Source of the DNA: Gracilaria gracilis
Lineage: Eukaryota; Rhodophyta; Florideophyceae; Gracilariales; Gracilariaceae
Direction: 5' to 3'
Length of the DNA: 64,000 nt
NCBI GenBank assembly: GCA_030374805.1
Contig: JARGSG010000183.1
Span: 930,001 to 994,000, forward strand
In this document: positions 51,403 through 61,769 of the stretch, piece after piece
Layout of the letters: each line of letters starts with the position of its first letter
Position numbering within the stretch: the stretch's first letter is position 1
Program-made: the position numbers and the translations under genes
Notes under the pieces: generated by a model
Told to the model about the DNA's origin: nothing
The model's input: the letters and a program-made list of their open reading frames with translations, nothing else
Database searches by the model: none

Positions 51403-54400
51403 ATCTCTCTCTGTTCTAAACGTTGTGAACAGTTTTGAAGTTGCTTTTCGTCCAAGATTCTTTGAGTTAAGCCTGTAGAGAGTTCTCTCAATGCGGCACT
51501 GCGGGGATGGCTCAGGGAGAACTGTAAAGTTCGAAAGCTCTATGTGCATGTGAATGTACACAGGAACATAACGGTTTTTCCTTAGCGTCCTGTAAGACGG
51601 AGCTGGAAGCTTCTATGCGACGGTTCTCTTTCTCTCTGCCTAATAGGCTACACTGTGTTAATTACAACGAAGTGCAGAACGTCTGTCTTGAAAGAAGCGC
51701 CCTCTCAACGAGAATGCCAGCGCCATTTCAGGACGGTGATTTATAATCTCACCAACAATCCCTGACACTCACGAAGGGGAGGAAGACAAATTCGTCTACG
51801 TGTAGCGCCTCTCTAGAGCCAGTCCTTTTTTGGACATCTCAAGACAAATGAGACAACATTATTCAGCACACCGGACGACAGTCACACACCAGCTCTTCTT
51901 CATATAGTGAGTGAGATCCGAGCGGGCGAAAAAACGTACCTGTAGTGTGTCCAACAAGAAAGTTAAGAAAGTTAAGAAAGTACAACTCCTGCTTCTCTGG
52001 GAGTCACGCGCTCTTTCGGCCCTTGGGCAAAGAAAGACAGTAAAGCCCTCAAAGTTTGGCGTACCAAGGGTCTTGTCTATGCATAGTCCTGTCTCTCTTC
52101 TATCTACTTCCGAAGGGTCCAGCACATTCATTTACCCCGCGATTTGCTATTTCACGCAGCTTGTCTGCAAAGACTAAGACTACTTCAGCCAACAGAACTC
52201 TCGTCGTTCCCTTTCCAACTTCGCTTCCAGCTTTCTGATTGTGGTGTCCCTCTGCCTACTTTCGGCTGCATAGCAATGAAAATAGCTTCGAGCTCGTGGG
52301 TGTGTTTGATACCATTTCCAAACTTGCTGCACGTGAAACGCATTTCTTAGTTTCGGATCTTCTGCCTTTCGTGACGAGTACGGCACAATCTATCGTTGTG
52401 GATATAAAACTTTGTTTAGAACATAGCCATCAGCTACTGATACATGCTCGCGAAATGCTCACTGAGTTACTCTGTAGTTGTACAAAGAGAAAGCAGAGCG
52501 GTAACAACCACGAACGAAGAAGTGAGTTGTTTCTACGCAGTGTGTAGATCAGGCCCGTATTCGTGACTGACTGACTACGGTAGAAAATCAGCATGACTAT
52601 GACTGACTGACTTCGTCTTTTGCAAAGTATGTGTAGTCGTTGAAAGTAGTCACCATACACTAAAACGTGTTTTATGCAATCCAGGGGCTTCATATGCGCC
52701 GTGAGACGATCTTTAGGGATCAAACAGTGACGCAGGCGACGACGGATTGAGCATTCCATGGTTCATCCCCAAGCGTTTGCGTTTTGCAACACCTTTGCGA
52801 AAGTAGGACTCAAGTTGTTGGATACAGTAGTTCACATCTCACAAAGCAGTAAATTGACGCTCAGTTTATGCCAGGCTTGGGCTCTTGTGTCTGAATGACT
52901 ACTTTTTGACTACTTTGACTGACTATTGCCAAAAAGTGGCTGACTATATGACTTTGAACAGCAAAGAAGAGTAGTCAGAAATACGCCCCTGGTGTAGATA
53001 GTACGCACAGAGGACAAAAGCGGTGGCATGACCTTTCTTCCAAGAAACGTTATCTGAGGAAGTAGGCCAGCATCGATTTGTGCCATGTGTGTGAAAAAAG
53101 TTACTCGTGATTTCATTAAAGGCAAAATGAGATTGGAAATAGATATACAAGATCTCATAAGAAAACAGCAAGCGCAGGCAAGCCATGTGCATAACATACG
53201 GTACGACGTATCGCACAGTAAAAATAGAAGAACCTAGAACGACGATACAGAATTGCCAGGTTGATCGTTTTTCTTCGGAGAGAAGTGGATGCGACATGGA
53301 AGTCTTCGTCTAGGGTGGGGAGCATAGACCTCTTCGTTCTGTTTCTTATGGATGTGAGTTTTCTCATTCCTAAGCTAACAAAAAAATTACTGCTATAGAC
53401 AGTTCCCTTTCTTCAAAAACGAAAAGCTCTGGAGATACTTCTCGAATCAAGTATTGTATTGTTGTTTTCGACTATCTTTGTCGCTCGTCGTGGCGAAAAT
53501 GGGTTGGCTGAGTGGCACCTGAAAGCAAAATTGTAGACATGTTTCTTCGCATTGGTGCTACACTTGCAACGGTGCAATTTGGCATGAACATAGGAGAAAA
53601 CATGGAGAAGTTTGGTGGCACGAACAGAGAAGAATAGCTGGAGCTTCACCTGGGCCGTTCAGCGCTGCATGAGTCATAGCAAGCAGCTTGACACGTCATA
53701 TGGAGCAAACATGAGTTATGTTTCGCTAGATCATACCATTGCCAAGTAGCTCGGCCTTTTGCAGCAGTTTCCTGAGCTGGTTTGTAGAGCATACTCTACA
53801 CTGCGTTTCTGCACGATGTTGCTAGATATGGTCGACTGCCGATCAGAATCAAGTCATGACGTACGCAGATACGCGGATGAGCAATAATGATCATCATGAC
53901 GAATAAAGAACAATAAAGATTACGCTTGTAGACTGTTTCTATTCGCGACCAAGATTTCTGCCTCGAAACTGTGACAAAGGTCACAGCCTTCGAGCTGCAG
54001 CGCAGCACCTGGACCTGGCGAGCATGTGACTGCAAGCCTCGTCACGTTGTCGTCGTCGTACGATGGTGGGATGGAGTAGCGAAAAGCGCACAAGCGCGCA
54101 GTGTCCAAGTGGGTTCGTGCAAGCCGTCCGTTGGGCCACTTGAGATTCTGAGTGCACAACCTTTTGCGGTGCAAGCAAATGCAACGTGTGCACACGGTGC
54201 GCACAAAAGCACGTGGCCCCGCCGCACAGGCTGTGCGGCACAGCGTTTGCAAAAAGTTGCAGCAATGCCGCCAACGCTCTGCTCACCGGCCCAATCGATG
54301 CGCGCGCCCGTTTGCAGTTGACCGTGCACTTCGGCGCCAGCGTGACTTTGCACCACAGCTGCACCGCCTGGGCATCGCGATTGCACTGTGTCCACACGGT

Positions 54401-54609
54401 GCCATTTTCTCCCGCCGTCTTCACGCCCCGCTCCCATTTCTCTCCATCGCATTGCTCCCATTATTTAAGCGTGCGTAGCGCGCGGGTCCTTGGTGCTCGT
54501 CTGTCTGTCATCTCGTTTTTAAACTGAGTTAAAACTCGCTCTCAGTTACAACGCTCTACCACTTCCAACTATATTCATCTCCCAACAAGTGTGCTCTGTT
54601 TCTTTCAAG
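51403..54609. other. 3.2-kb gene-free region with simple and degenerate repeats
   Basis: Retroelement ORF tail copy B on the minus strand (51658-51800); a GTTAAGAAAGTTAAGAAAGT tandem at about 51960-51980; clusters of GACTGACT at 52564-52613 and 52896-52950. From 54000 to 54480 the DNA is GC-rich with mutually overlapping frames, probably promoter of the downstream fusion gene. No gene supported. Confidence 0.45.
51658..51800 (-). pseudogene. Retroelement ORF tail, copy B
   Basis: Minus-strand translation ends ALAFSLRGRFFQDRRSAL and then a stop at 51658-51660, parallel to copies A and D; the frame is interrupted further up. Confidence 0.45.
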
Positions 54610-55956
54610 ATGGGAAACGTTACAAGAAAAGCTGCCGTTCAAAACGGCAAGTCCAAGGCGGCCACTTTGGTCGATGAGGCTATTCAAACCAATCCAGTCG
54701 TCATCTTCAGCAAAACGTACTGCCCTTACTGCCAAAGCGCCAAGTCCAACATTCGCTCCGCACTGAAGAAGATTGCCAACGCTCCAAAGCCTGAGATTTT
54801 TGAATTGGACAGAATGGGCTCTCTAGGCTATCAGATTCAGAACTACCTCGCTCAAGTCACCGGTCGACACACTGTTCCCAACGTGTTCATCGGCGGCTCT
54901 TCAGTTGGTGGCGGCGATGACATTGCGGCCTACGCCAGGCGCGGAATCTTGGTGCAAATGCTCACTCAAGCCCCACAGCGACTTGTCCACCAATTCCCTG
55001 AGCGCTTTGAGCCGGAAAAGAAGCCGGACACTGCGGCAGAAGCTGTTGAGCGCGCAATTAAGGACAATGCGGTGATGGTTTTCAGCAAGTCATATTGTCC
55101 GTTTTGTACGAGTGCCAAGGACCTTTTGCAAGAGCGTATTGCCGCTGTCGAAGGTCTTAACCCGATCAACGTATTCGAATTGGATGAAATGGGTACTGAT
55201 GGCGCCGCTATGCAACAATACTTGTTCCAGAAGACTGGACAGCGAACCGTGCCCAACATCTTCATTGCTGGTAAGCACGTCGGTGGTTCCGATGATGTGC
55301 ATGGCCTTGATGCCCGCAATGAACTAATTCCAATGCTCACCAGTGCCGCTGCGTCCGTTTCATCGCCTGCTGCCACAGAGGTTCTTTCTGCAGAGGAGGA
55401 ACAAACGGAAACAGACACTGCTCTTCCTGCCGATGTGGTTAGCGAAGAGAAGCCGAAAACCGAAACCAAAGAGATTGTTTTTGGAGCTGGTTGCTTTTGG
55501 GGTGTCGAACTGGCTTTCCAGCGTGTTGCAGGTGTGTTAAAGACTGAGGTCGGTTATTCTAATGGGAAGATGTCGCGCGTTACTTACGACGCTATTTGCA
55601 CGGGGGCCACGGGCTCTGCCGAGGTCGTCCGTGTTTGGTATGATCCTTCTGTTCTGTTTTTGAAACAGCTTTTGGAAGTCTGGGAGTCACGCCATGATCC
55701 CACTTCATTGAACAAGCAGGGAAATGATCAAGGTACACAATATAGAAGTGCTATATACTATTCGGATGAGGAACAGGCTGAAGAGGTCAGACGATGGATT
55801 TCAGAAGCTTCTACAAGGCATACGAAGGAAATTGTCACAGAGGTTGCTGCGATTAAGAACTATTGCGCTGCCGAAGAGTATCATCAAAGGTATCTTGAAA
55901 AGAAGGGACAGAGTGCCGAAAAAGGTTCCTCAGCATCTATTCGTTGTTATGGATAA
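54610..55956 (+). CDS. Glutaredoxin-Glutaredoxin-MsrA fusion protein
   Basis: 448 residues from the ATG at 54610. Glutaredoxin 1 (about 15-125) has VVIFSKTYCPYCQSAKS and the TVPNVFIGGSSVGGGDD glutathione-binding block. Glutaredoxin 2 (about 140-260) has VMVFSKSYCPFCTSAKD and TVPNIFIAGKHVGGSDD. After an acidic linker comes a peptide-methionine (S)-S-oxide reductase A (about 290-448) with FGAGCFWGVELAF, DPTSLNKQGNDQGTQYRSAI and a C-terminal IRCYG whose Cys can act as resolving residue. MsrA repairs oxidised methionine, and fused glutaredoxins would feed it electrons from glutathione. No organelle leader, so it is probably cytosolic. I recall a single-glutaredoxin MsrA hybrid from a red alga; the tandem glutaredoxins are the unusual part here. 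Confidence 0.93.
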   Translation: MGNVTRKAAVQNGKSKAATLVDEAIQTNPVVIFSKTYCPYCQSAKSNIRSALKKIANAPKPEIFELDRMGSLGYQIQNYLAQVTGRHTVPNVFIGGSSVGGGDDIAAYARRGILVQMLTQAPQRLVHQFPERFEPEKKPDTAAEAVERAIKDNAVMVFSKSYCPFCTSAKDLLQERIAAVEGLNPINVFELDEMGTDGAAMQQYLFQKTGQRTVPNIFIAGKHVGGSDDVHGLDARNELIPMLTSAAASVSSPAATEVLSAEEEQTETDTALPADVVSEEKPKTETKEIVFGAGCFWGVELAFQRVAGVLKTEVGYSNGKMSRVTYDAICTGATGSAEVVRVWYDPSVLFLKQLLEVWESRHDPTSLNKQGNDQGTQYRSAIYYSDEEQAEEVRRWISEASTRHTKEIVTEVAAIKNYCAAEEYHQRYLEKKGQSAEKGSSASIRCYG

Positions 55957-56581
55957 GGCTTGGCATCTATGAAACGGAGAGCAAGCGAAACTCATTTTTG
56001 AACTAAAGATAATTCGTGATAAACACCTGTAACGTGCTTTAACGTACCGTTGGTACCTTTTGAGTAGACTTCTGGGACGATGCCTACATGTACGCTGAAC
56101 ATCTCTTCGAAACATTAGCAACATTAGCAAAAAGCCAATGAGTCTGAACTATGGTGCTTGCTATTCGCAAATCGCTTTTGCAGAGGCAGACTTGCTCCGC
56201 AACAGCGATCTCCGAATAGGAAGCAATACTCTTTTGAATTGTTATATAGATGGCACCTCCCCTTCGCATCCACACTCCCTCAATACCGTCTTCTCCGCCA
56301 CAACAGTCCACCTAAAGCTGAGTTCAAACTGCAGAGCCGTATACTGTATCAAACCACCAATGGATAAAACCTCAACGCGTTTATATATCTGAAGGGTACT
56401 CTCTTTTACACAAACTGAAAAGTATCCAGGGCTCCATTTCTCATTAACTTGGCTTCTCTAAGCCAAAGAATGGGAATATATGGTCTCCCTTTTGCATACA
56501 ACTAGCTGAAACAAAATTGATCTGCTGTGTGAACTACAAGTGAAAACAAGATGATGGGACAAAAACTGAAGCAAAGAAAAC
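55957..56581. other. Convergent intergenic region
   Basis: 3' flanks of the fusion gene and the carrier gene; no gene or strong repeat seen. Two adjacent AACATTAGC units occur at 56110-56127. Confidence 0.4.
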
Positions 56582-57655
56582 CTATACAGACAATGAGAAG
56601 ACGAACGGGGAGGGAGAATCGTAATCACCCAGACCCATTCCATACGAGGAAGTATTGGCCGATACCAGTCTAACACTGGATTTCGAAAAACGCAAAGCTA
56701 AAGTGGTTGTACGTGTCCTTTCCTTCAATCCAGGTTGCAGGTGTGTCATGAACGCCTCTTGTAATGAGTTGTATGCGACCGGTTCCGCAACGGTCTTTCT
56801 CTTTTTGATATTGGCAGCAACAGCTTCATATACAGAGAAAGTGATTCCAGCTAGAGGCGCAAGGAAGACAATTCTTGGAATGACGCCCTTCATCAAGGTA
56901 CCAGCGCCTTCTTCCCTAACAATCTTTGAGAAGGTACCGATGACACCAGAGTACACCGTGGATCCAACGCGCTGTGTCATGATACGCGTCTTGACGACAT
57001 CAATAGGGGTCATAATTATGGCCGCGAGTGCCCCTGCGACGCCTGCAATAACAAGGTTTTCATCGTTGGCAGGATCACGTCCCTTGGTGGACTTGAACAT
57101 CTTCTTCCCCTGTCCGTGAAACATGAAAGAAAGCGCATTCCACGGAATATCCCTTGAGATGGTGGCTATGGAGCCCTTGTAAAGCGCACCGATTCCATTC
57201 TTGCCCACGGTCTCCTTGAGCGCGACAAACACATTGGGATATATCTCAGCCTGAAGCGGCTGTTTGAGAACCTCTTGTGGAATACGACATGTGGCAGCAA
57301 CCAACGCACCAACCGCACCAGCAAGCAAAATACGCGTTTGTGAAAGGTTCTCATCCGGGATCAAAGTGCGTAACTTGTCCTTTGCAGATTCAAACGCGAC
57401 GAATTGCAGCGCACCGGCCGGGATGGCGAGCACGATTTGCGGAATGACTCCCTTCAAAAACACGCCCGGCCTCAACGAGGTACTGACGTTACGCGCCTGC
57501 AGACGCGTACGCATGACATCAACCGGGTGCAATACGGTCTGAGCAATGCCCCTGGCAATAGCGCCCGCGAGCATCTTCTCCTGAAAGGTGAGTTGCACGG
57601 CGGCTGCGGCCGTGGCGACCTTCCATCGCAATTCTTTGAAACCTTCTCGTTCCAT
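56582..57655 (-). CDS. Mitochondrial carrier family protein, possibly SAM-carrier-like
   Basis: 357 residues from the ATG at 57655. It has three carrier repeats with signatures PVDVMRTRLQ (first), IPQEVLKQPLQ (second) and TPIDVVKTRIMTQ (third), and six predicted membrane helices over residues 25-285. The second signature resembles the 'PTEVxKQ' of S-adenosylmethionine carriers (plant SAMC, yeast Sam5), which import SAM into mitochondria or plastids; Gln replaces Thr here and Pro the usual Arg, so the substrate is only a suggestion. An extra 70-residue Ser/Arg-rich tail after the sixth helix is not typical. The start precedes the first helix by about 25 residues with no clear presequence. Family assignment is firm. 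Confidence 0.88.
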   Translation of the reverse strand: MEREGFKELRWKVATAAAAVQLTFQEKMLAGAIARGIAQTVLHPVDVMRTRLQARNVSTSLRPGVFLKGVIPQIVLAIPAGALQFVAFESAKDKLRTLIPDENLSQTRILLAGAVGALVAATCRIPQEVLKQPLQAEIYPNVFVALKETVGKNGIGALYKGSIATISRDIPWNALSFMFHGQGKKMFKSTKGRDPANDENLVIAGVAGALAAIIMTPIDVVKTRIMTQRVGSTVYSGVIGTFSKIVREEGAGTLMKGVIPRIVFLAPLAGITFSVYEAVAANIKKRKTVAEPVAYNSLQEAFMTHLQPGLKERTRTTTLALRFSKSSVRLVSANTSSYGMGLGDYDSPSPFVFSLSV

Positions 57656-58072
57656 GTCGATCGATATGCCGCAAACGCTCGTACCCGCTGAACTTTGCCC
57701 TACTTCGCGCGTAAGTACACGCGCCTAAGACTAGAATAAGACTTGGTCCCGTGCTTCACAAGCGTGAACTCTTGTCGAGTGGAGAAGGACTCTTTGGAGG
57801 GGGTGTGGCTGGTGAAGGCGCCCCGAGCACCAGTCGCGCGGAGCTCACAAATCCGCCAATGGGGCGCGCGCACCTGGCGCATCACCAGCGCGTCACGTAC
57901 ACACGTGGCTCTCGCCAGCAGATATGGCGGAGACGCGAGGTGCGAGATGCGCGTGATGTGCCGTGGCTCAACACGTGAAGACCCCCCCGGTCTGGAAAGC
58001 GTAGTCGTCTTCCTCTTCCGCGATACCGTCGCCCACACCCTCCACCTTCGTCGCTCAAATAACTACTGCAAG
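57656..58072. other. Divergent promoter region, carrier and PsbW-like genes
   Basis: About 420 GC-rich bp. Open frames on both strands reflect composition. It should contain the promoters of both genes. Confidence 0.45.
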
Positions 58073-58390
58073 ATGGTCTCTGCCTTCGTCCCCACCATAT
58101 CTCTCCCGCTTGCGTCGCGCCCTGTCGCGGCTGCCAAGTCTACCCGCCGTGCGCCGCATATGTCGCTGAGAAAGCACGCTGCTCGTTTGGCTGCGCTACC
58201 CGCCACTCTGGCTGCTGTAGCGCCCACGCTGGCTACTGAGGGAACTGGTGAGGGTCTGGGAATTGACTCACCGCTTTTTTTCTTGCCTCTTCTTGGAATC
58301 CCGGCTGTGTTCCTCATTTTATACCTTCAGTTCGATGGGTCGCAAAGCAAGGAAGATTTCCTCGGAGAGTACGATCAGCGTCGTAACTAA
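58073..58390 (+). CDS. Plastid single-span protein, PsbW-like candidate
   Basis: 105 residues from the ATG at 58073. Residues 1-50 are basic and Ala/Ser-rich, followed by a hydrophobic AARLAALPATLAAVAPTLA ending near residue 55, like a two-part thylakoid-targeting leader. The short mature part begins EGTGEGLGIDSP, has one membrane span (LFFLPLLGIPAVFLILYLQF) and a charged tail. The EGTG start, single span and size recall PsbW, a small photosystem II dimer-edge subunit, but similarity is thin. Its stop codon (58388-58390) overlaps the stop of the PsbQ'-type gene on the other strand, a second photosystem II link by position only. Thylakoid targeting is likely; identity uncertain. Confidence 0.6.
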   Translation: MVSAFVPTISLPLASRPVAAAKSTRRAPHMSLRKHAARLAALPATLAAVAPTLATEGTGEGLGIDSPLFFLPLLGIPAVFLILYLQFDGSQSKEDFLGEYDQRRN

Positions 58391-58935
58391 AGCTCTAGCG
58401 GCATATCTGCTGTGCTTGCCTCGCTGAATGTGTTCAGGAAGCCTTGAAGTAAAGTTTGTACTTGATCGTATTTTGCTTTGAACTCTTCGAGTTGTCTTTG
58501 TTTTGCGGGTTCGTCCATTTGCTTTAAAGTCATTCGTAGAGCGTTGATGTCCTTTGATGCAGATTTCCTGTCCTCTTTGCTCCACGGCTTCGTCAGGTAC
58601 TCCATATCACCGCTCACTTGGTAGATGGCACGCAAAATCCCGCGCATGTTTTCCCATTCCTGGTCCTCCAGTGTTCGACCGCTGTTTAACACCGTCCCCA
58701 GACTCTCCCATTGTCTTTGTGCTGTCAAGACTCTAGTAAATTGAGCAGCGCCAGCGGGTAACTTTTCTTCACTGCGAACTGTCTTTGGAACAACGGCTGC
58801 CGTAATCACAGAACATATCGCCAGCATCGCATCTCGACGGGACATGCACTTCGGTGCTGCTGCCCGTGCCTGTGTTTCGCCAACAGAGCGAACCATCGTG
58901 CACGCGCTTGCAGGGACGAAAGCTGCGCGTTCCAT
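58387..58935 (-). CDS. psbQ': PsbQ'-like extrinsic photosystem II protein
   Basis: 182 residues from the ATG at 58935. The leader contains a basic, Ala-rich first part, then the twin-Arg MSRRDAMLAICSVITAAVV hydrophobic stretch near residues 50-68, typical of Tat-dependent lumen targeting. The mature part is a helical bundle (TRVLTAQRQWESLGTVLNSG, WENMRGILRAIYQVSGDMEY, LRMTLKQMDEPAKQRQLEEF) matching PsbQ/PsbQ' proteins. PsbQ' is the 20-kDa extrinsic subunit that caps the oxygen-evolving complex in red algae. Its presence is the main clue to lineage. It converges with the PsbW-like gene with stop codons overlapping by 2 bp. Assignment by pattern; I am fairly sure of a PsbQ-family fold. Confidence 0.78.
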   Translation of the reverse strand: MERAAFVPASACTMVRSVGETQARAAAPKCMSRRDAMLAICSVITAAVVPKTVRSEEKLPAGAAQFTRVLTAQRQWESLGTVLNSGRTLEDQEWENMRGILRAIYQVSGDMEYLTKPWSKEDRKSASKDINALRMTLKQMDEPAKQRQLEEFKAKYDQVQTLLQGFLNTFSEASTADMPLEL

Positions 58936-59189
58936 TTTGTCCGATTCTTCAACTGTTTTCAACTGCTTTCGTGTCCTTTGTAGTTTCCTGTGATCGATTC
59001 CACCTTCTTGAGTGTCTTGAGAACTTTTGAGTTCGATAGGCGTACTTCTGCAGAAGTACCTGAATACGGATATGGATGAGCGCTTCTCAACGAGTTATGA
59101 GGGAGATCAGTTGCATCGCACGCAATGCCCACGTCGCAGTGAAATGCGCTTTTGCCAAAAACCAACACGGCTAGTGTCTATTTGACAAC

Positions 59190-59227
59190 TGACCTCATAT
59201 GAGGTCAAATGACCTCATATGAGGTCA
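59190..59227. repeat. Tandem 18-bp palindromes, left end
   Basis: Two TGACCTCATATGAGGTCA units separated by 2 bp. Probable transposase binding sites of the piggyBac-like element. Confidence 0.85.
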
Positions 59228-59530
59228 GTTTTTACTCACATAAATTTTAAGTAAAAGTTTTCACTTTTTAAAAAAAAAACACTTCGTCCTCACCTCCGTC
59301 GTCCTCCCTTTGATGGCGTTAACCAAAGTCGCCCATGACATGTACACAGCAACCAAGCTGGAGCATTTTTTCACAAACGTCAACACAATCTGTACACAAT
59401 GGCCCCGTCAACAGACCCTCGTCGTACCGTTGGTAACAAAGTCCACAGTCGTGCCCGCCTTGTAGTTTGTGAGTCGGAAAGCAAACGCTACTTTGGATCT
59501 CTTTGAAAGACGAAAACTGTCCCTGGAACA

Positions 59531-61489
59531 GTGACAAAAGTTGACATTCGACGCGTCAACGGCCGAAACTGTACATTTCTCACTATTCGGTTTGACCTCC
59601 CAAACCGCCAAAAAGAGTGTACTCTTCCTCTTTGCAGTGTAAAGGTTGGTGATGGTCTCCTTAACAGTCCACAAACTGATAATGTTGACACAGCAATTGT
59701 ACCACCGTTACCGGCCCAAAATGTTGACAATCAGCCGAATGAAGGAGAACAACTGCAAAATTTGCAGGAGGCGCATCCCGTTTCACAAGCACCCCCTTCC
59801 GACCAGTCAGTGACTGTGCATGATCGTGCGTGGAACACGGAGGCAATTTGTAGCCCTATCAATGGATGCATGCAATTGCAGCCGTGGAAGGTTATTGGCC
59901 CAGCCGGAGATTTTATCTCACCACGTCATTGCCCAAGTACGATGACATTCATTGACTATTTTTTATGGATGTTTCCCATTGGACATCTGAAGACTATTGT
60001 GGAGAAGACGAACAAGAACTTGGAAAATGATGGTGCCTCTTCGACGAGTGGTGGAGAGCTTTTAAGGTTCTTTGGCGTGATGGTTTTAATAAGCAGGCTG
60101 GAGTTTTCCAATAGAAGAGATCTTTGGGGTTCAAAACCAGCATCCAGGTTTATGTCTCAGCCTGTGATTGGTGAAGCAATGTCATGAAATAGGTTTGAAA
60201 CTCTAAGGCGTTGTATTTGTTTCAGTGGTAACGCTGCTCAAGAGGATTATGGCACGGCTCGCTGGAATTTAGTCACTGATTTCGTGAAAGCCATCAATGA
60301 TCACCGCCGTTCTTTCGTGACACCTTCACATGCTTTATGCGTTGATGAGAGTATGTCACGCTGGTATGGGCTGGGGGGAGACTGGATTGATGTGGGGCTC
60401 CCACATTATACCGCGCTGGATCGAAAACCAGAAAACGGGTTGGAAATGAAAACCGTTTGTTGCGGAAGAAGTGGTATCATGCTAAATATTGAGCTCAATA
60501 TGGGATCTGAAGCCCCTGATCAGGATTTTGATGCAGAACATACTCATGGAACTGCTATTTTACTTCGATTAGTCCAGCCATGGTTTGGGTCTGGACGCCA
60601 TGTCTGTGCAGATTCTTTTTTTGCATCGGTGAAAACAGCTAATGCTCTTTTGGAAAAAGGACTGCGCTTTACTGGGGTTATCAAGAATGCAACACGTCAA
60701 TTTCCTATGAAGCATTTATCAGAGAAGACCTTAGAGAATCGTGGAGATTTTGTTTCAATGGTTTCGAAGGGGAACGGTTTGAATACTGATCTAATGGCGG
60801 TAATGTGGGTCGATAGGGAACGAAGGTACTTTATATCAACATGAAACACGGTGAACCCTGGAAACCCAATAATGCGACAAAGATGGAGACGACAAGGAAA
60901 TGTTTCGAGGAAAGTTGAACTTGAAGTACCGATACCAGAGGTTTGTGAGGAATACTATAAAACGTGTTCAATGATTGACAGACACAACAGATGCCGCCAA
61001 GATGACTTAAAACTGGAGAAGAAAATCGAGGTCAAAGATTGGTCGTTCCGTGTGAATTCATCTTTATTATCCATTTGTATGGTTGATGCGTGGATGCTTT
61101 GCAAAGCTGGTAATGGTATGCGAAAGTTATTATCTCCATATAACTTCTATTCAAAGTTGGATGACGAGCTTATCACTAATACGTGGGACCGGACCGCTTT
61201 GATGACTCGGGATGAAGAACATATGGAAATAGAAGATGATATTCCGAAACCTGCAGGAACTGGTGTGCATCTTATGCAGACTAATCGCAAGAGAAAAACT
61301 AAGGATGGAATGATTACGAAGTCTTCATATCAAGGACGATGCAAAGTGTGCAAAGGGAATATGAAGTCTAAGTTTTTATGTTCTGAATGCTATATATCTT
61401 TGAAATCTGAAGTGTATATATGTCACACTGGTACAGGAAGGGACTGCTTTAAGAACCACATTGAGTTACGTCACGGTGTAAAAAAGTAA
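59531..61489 (+). pseudogene. piggyBac-family transposase with two in-frame TGA codons
   Basis: One frame of about 650 codons broken by TGA at 60185-60187 and 60842-60844. Family features: WKVIGPAGDFISP and TFIDYFLWMFP early, LWGSKPASRF, the catalytic blocks LCVDESMSRWYG, VCADSFFASVKT and SMIDRHNRCRQ (three Asp), and a C-terminal Cys/His finger (CKVCKGN...CSECY...CFKNHIELRHG). The first stop sits where relatives have Arg in 'MSRNRFE'. Both TGA codons could come from CGA by a single C-to-T change in a CpG. No ATG is obvious at the start; upstream sequence is uncertain. The frame is otherwise free of shifts, so inactivation looks recent or the copy was mobilised by another. Confidence 0.85.
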
Positions 61490-61769
61490 TTGAAGCACAT
61501 CTGTTGTCAACAACAACGTCAACATAGAAGTAAACAAGCGCTGATATTGAATAAAAACACGTAAAGAATCACATTATCAACAAGTGTTCATTTGCCTTAA
61601 GCCCCCTACTAATTCAATCCGCGTTATTGAACATGCTAGATAATGTTTACACTCTGACGAAACTGCCCCTTTAACAGATGTCACCTTGTTCTGTCTGTTG
61701 TTCAAGTGGGTGTTGAAAACGTTCTTAGTGTAAACATATTACTAGAATTAGTCGAGCTCCATAAGGAGT

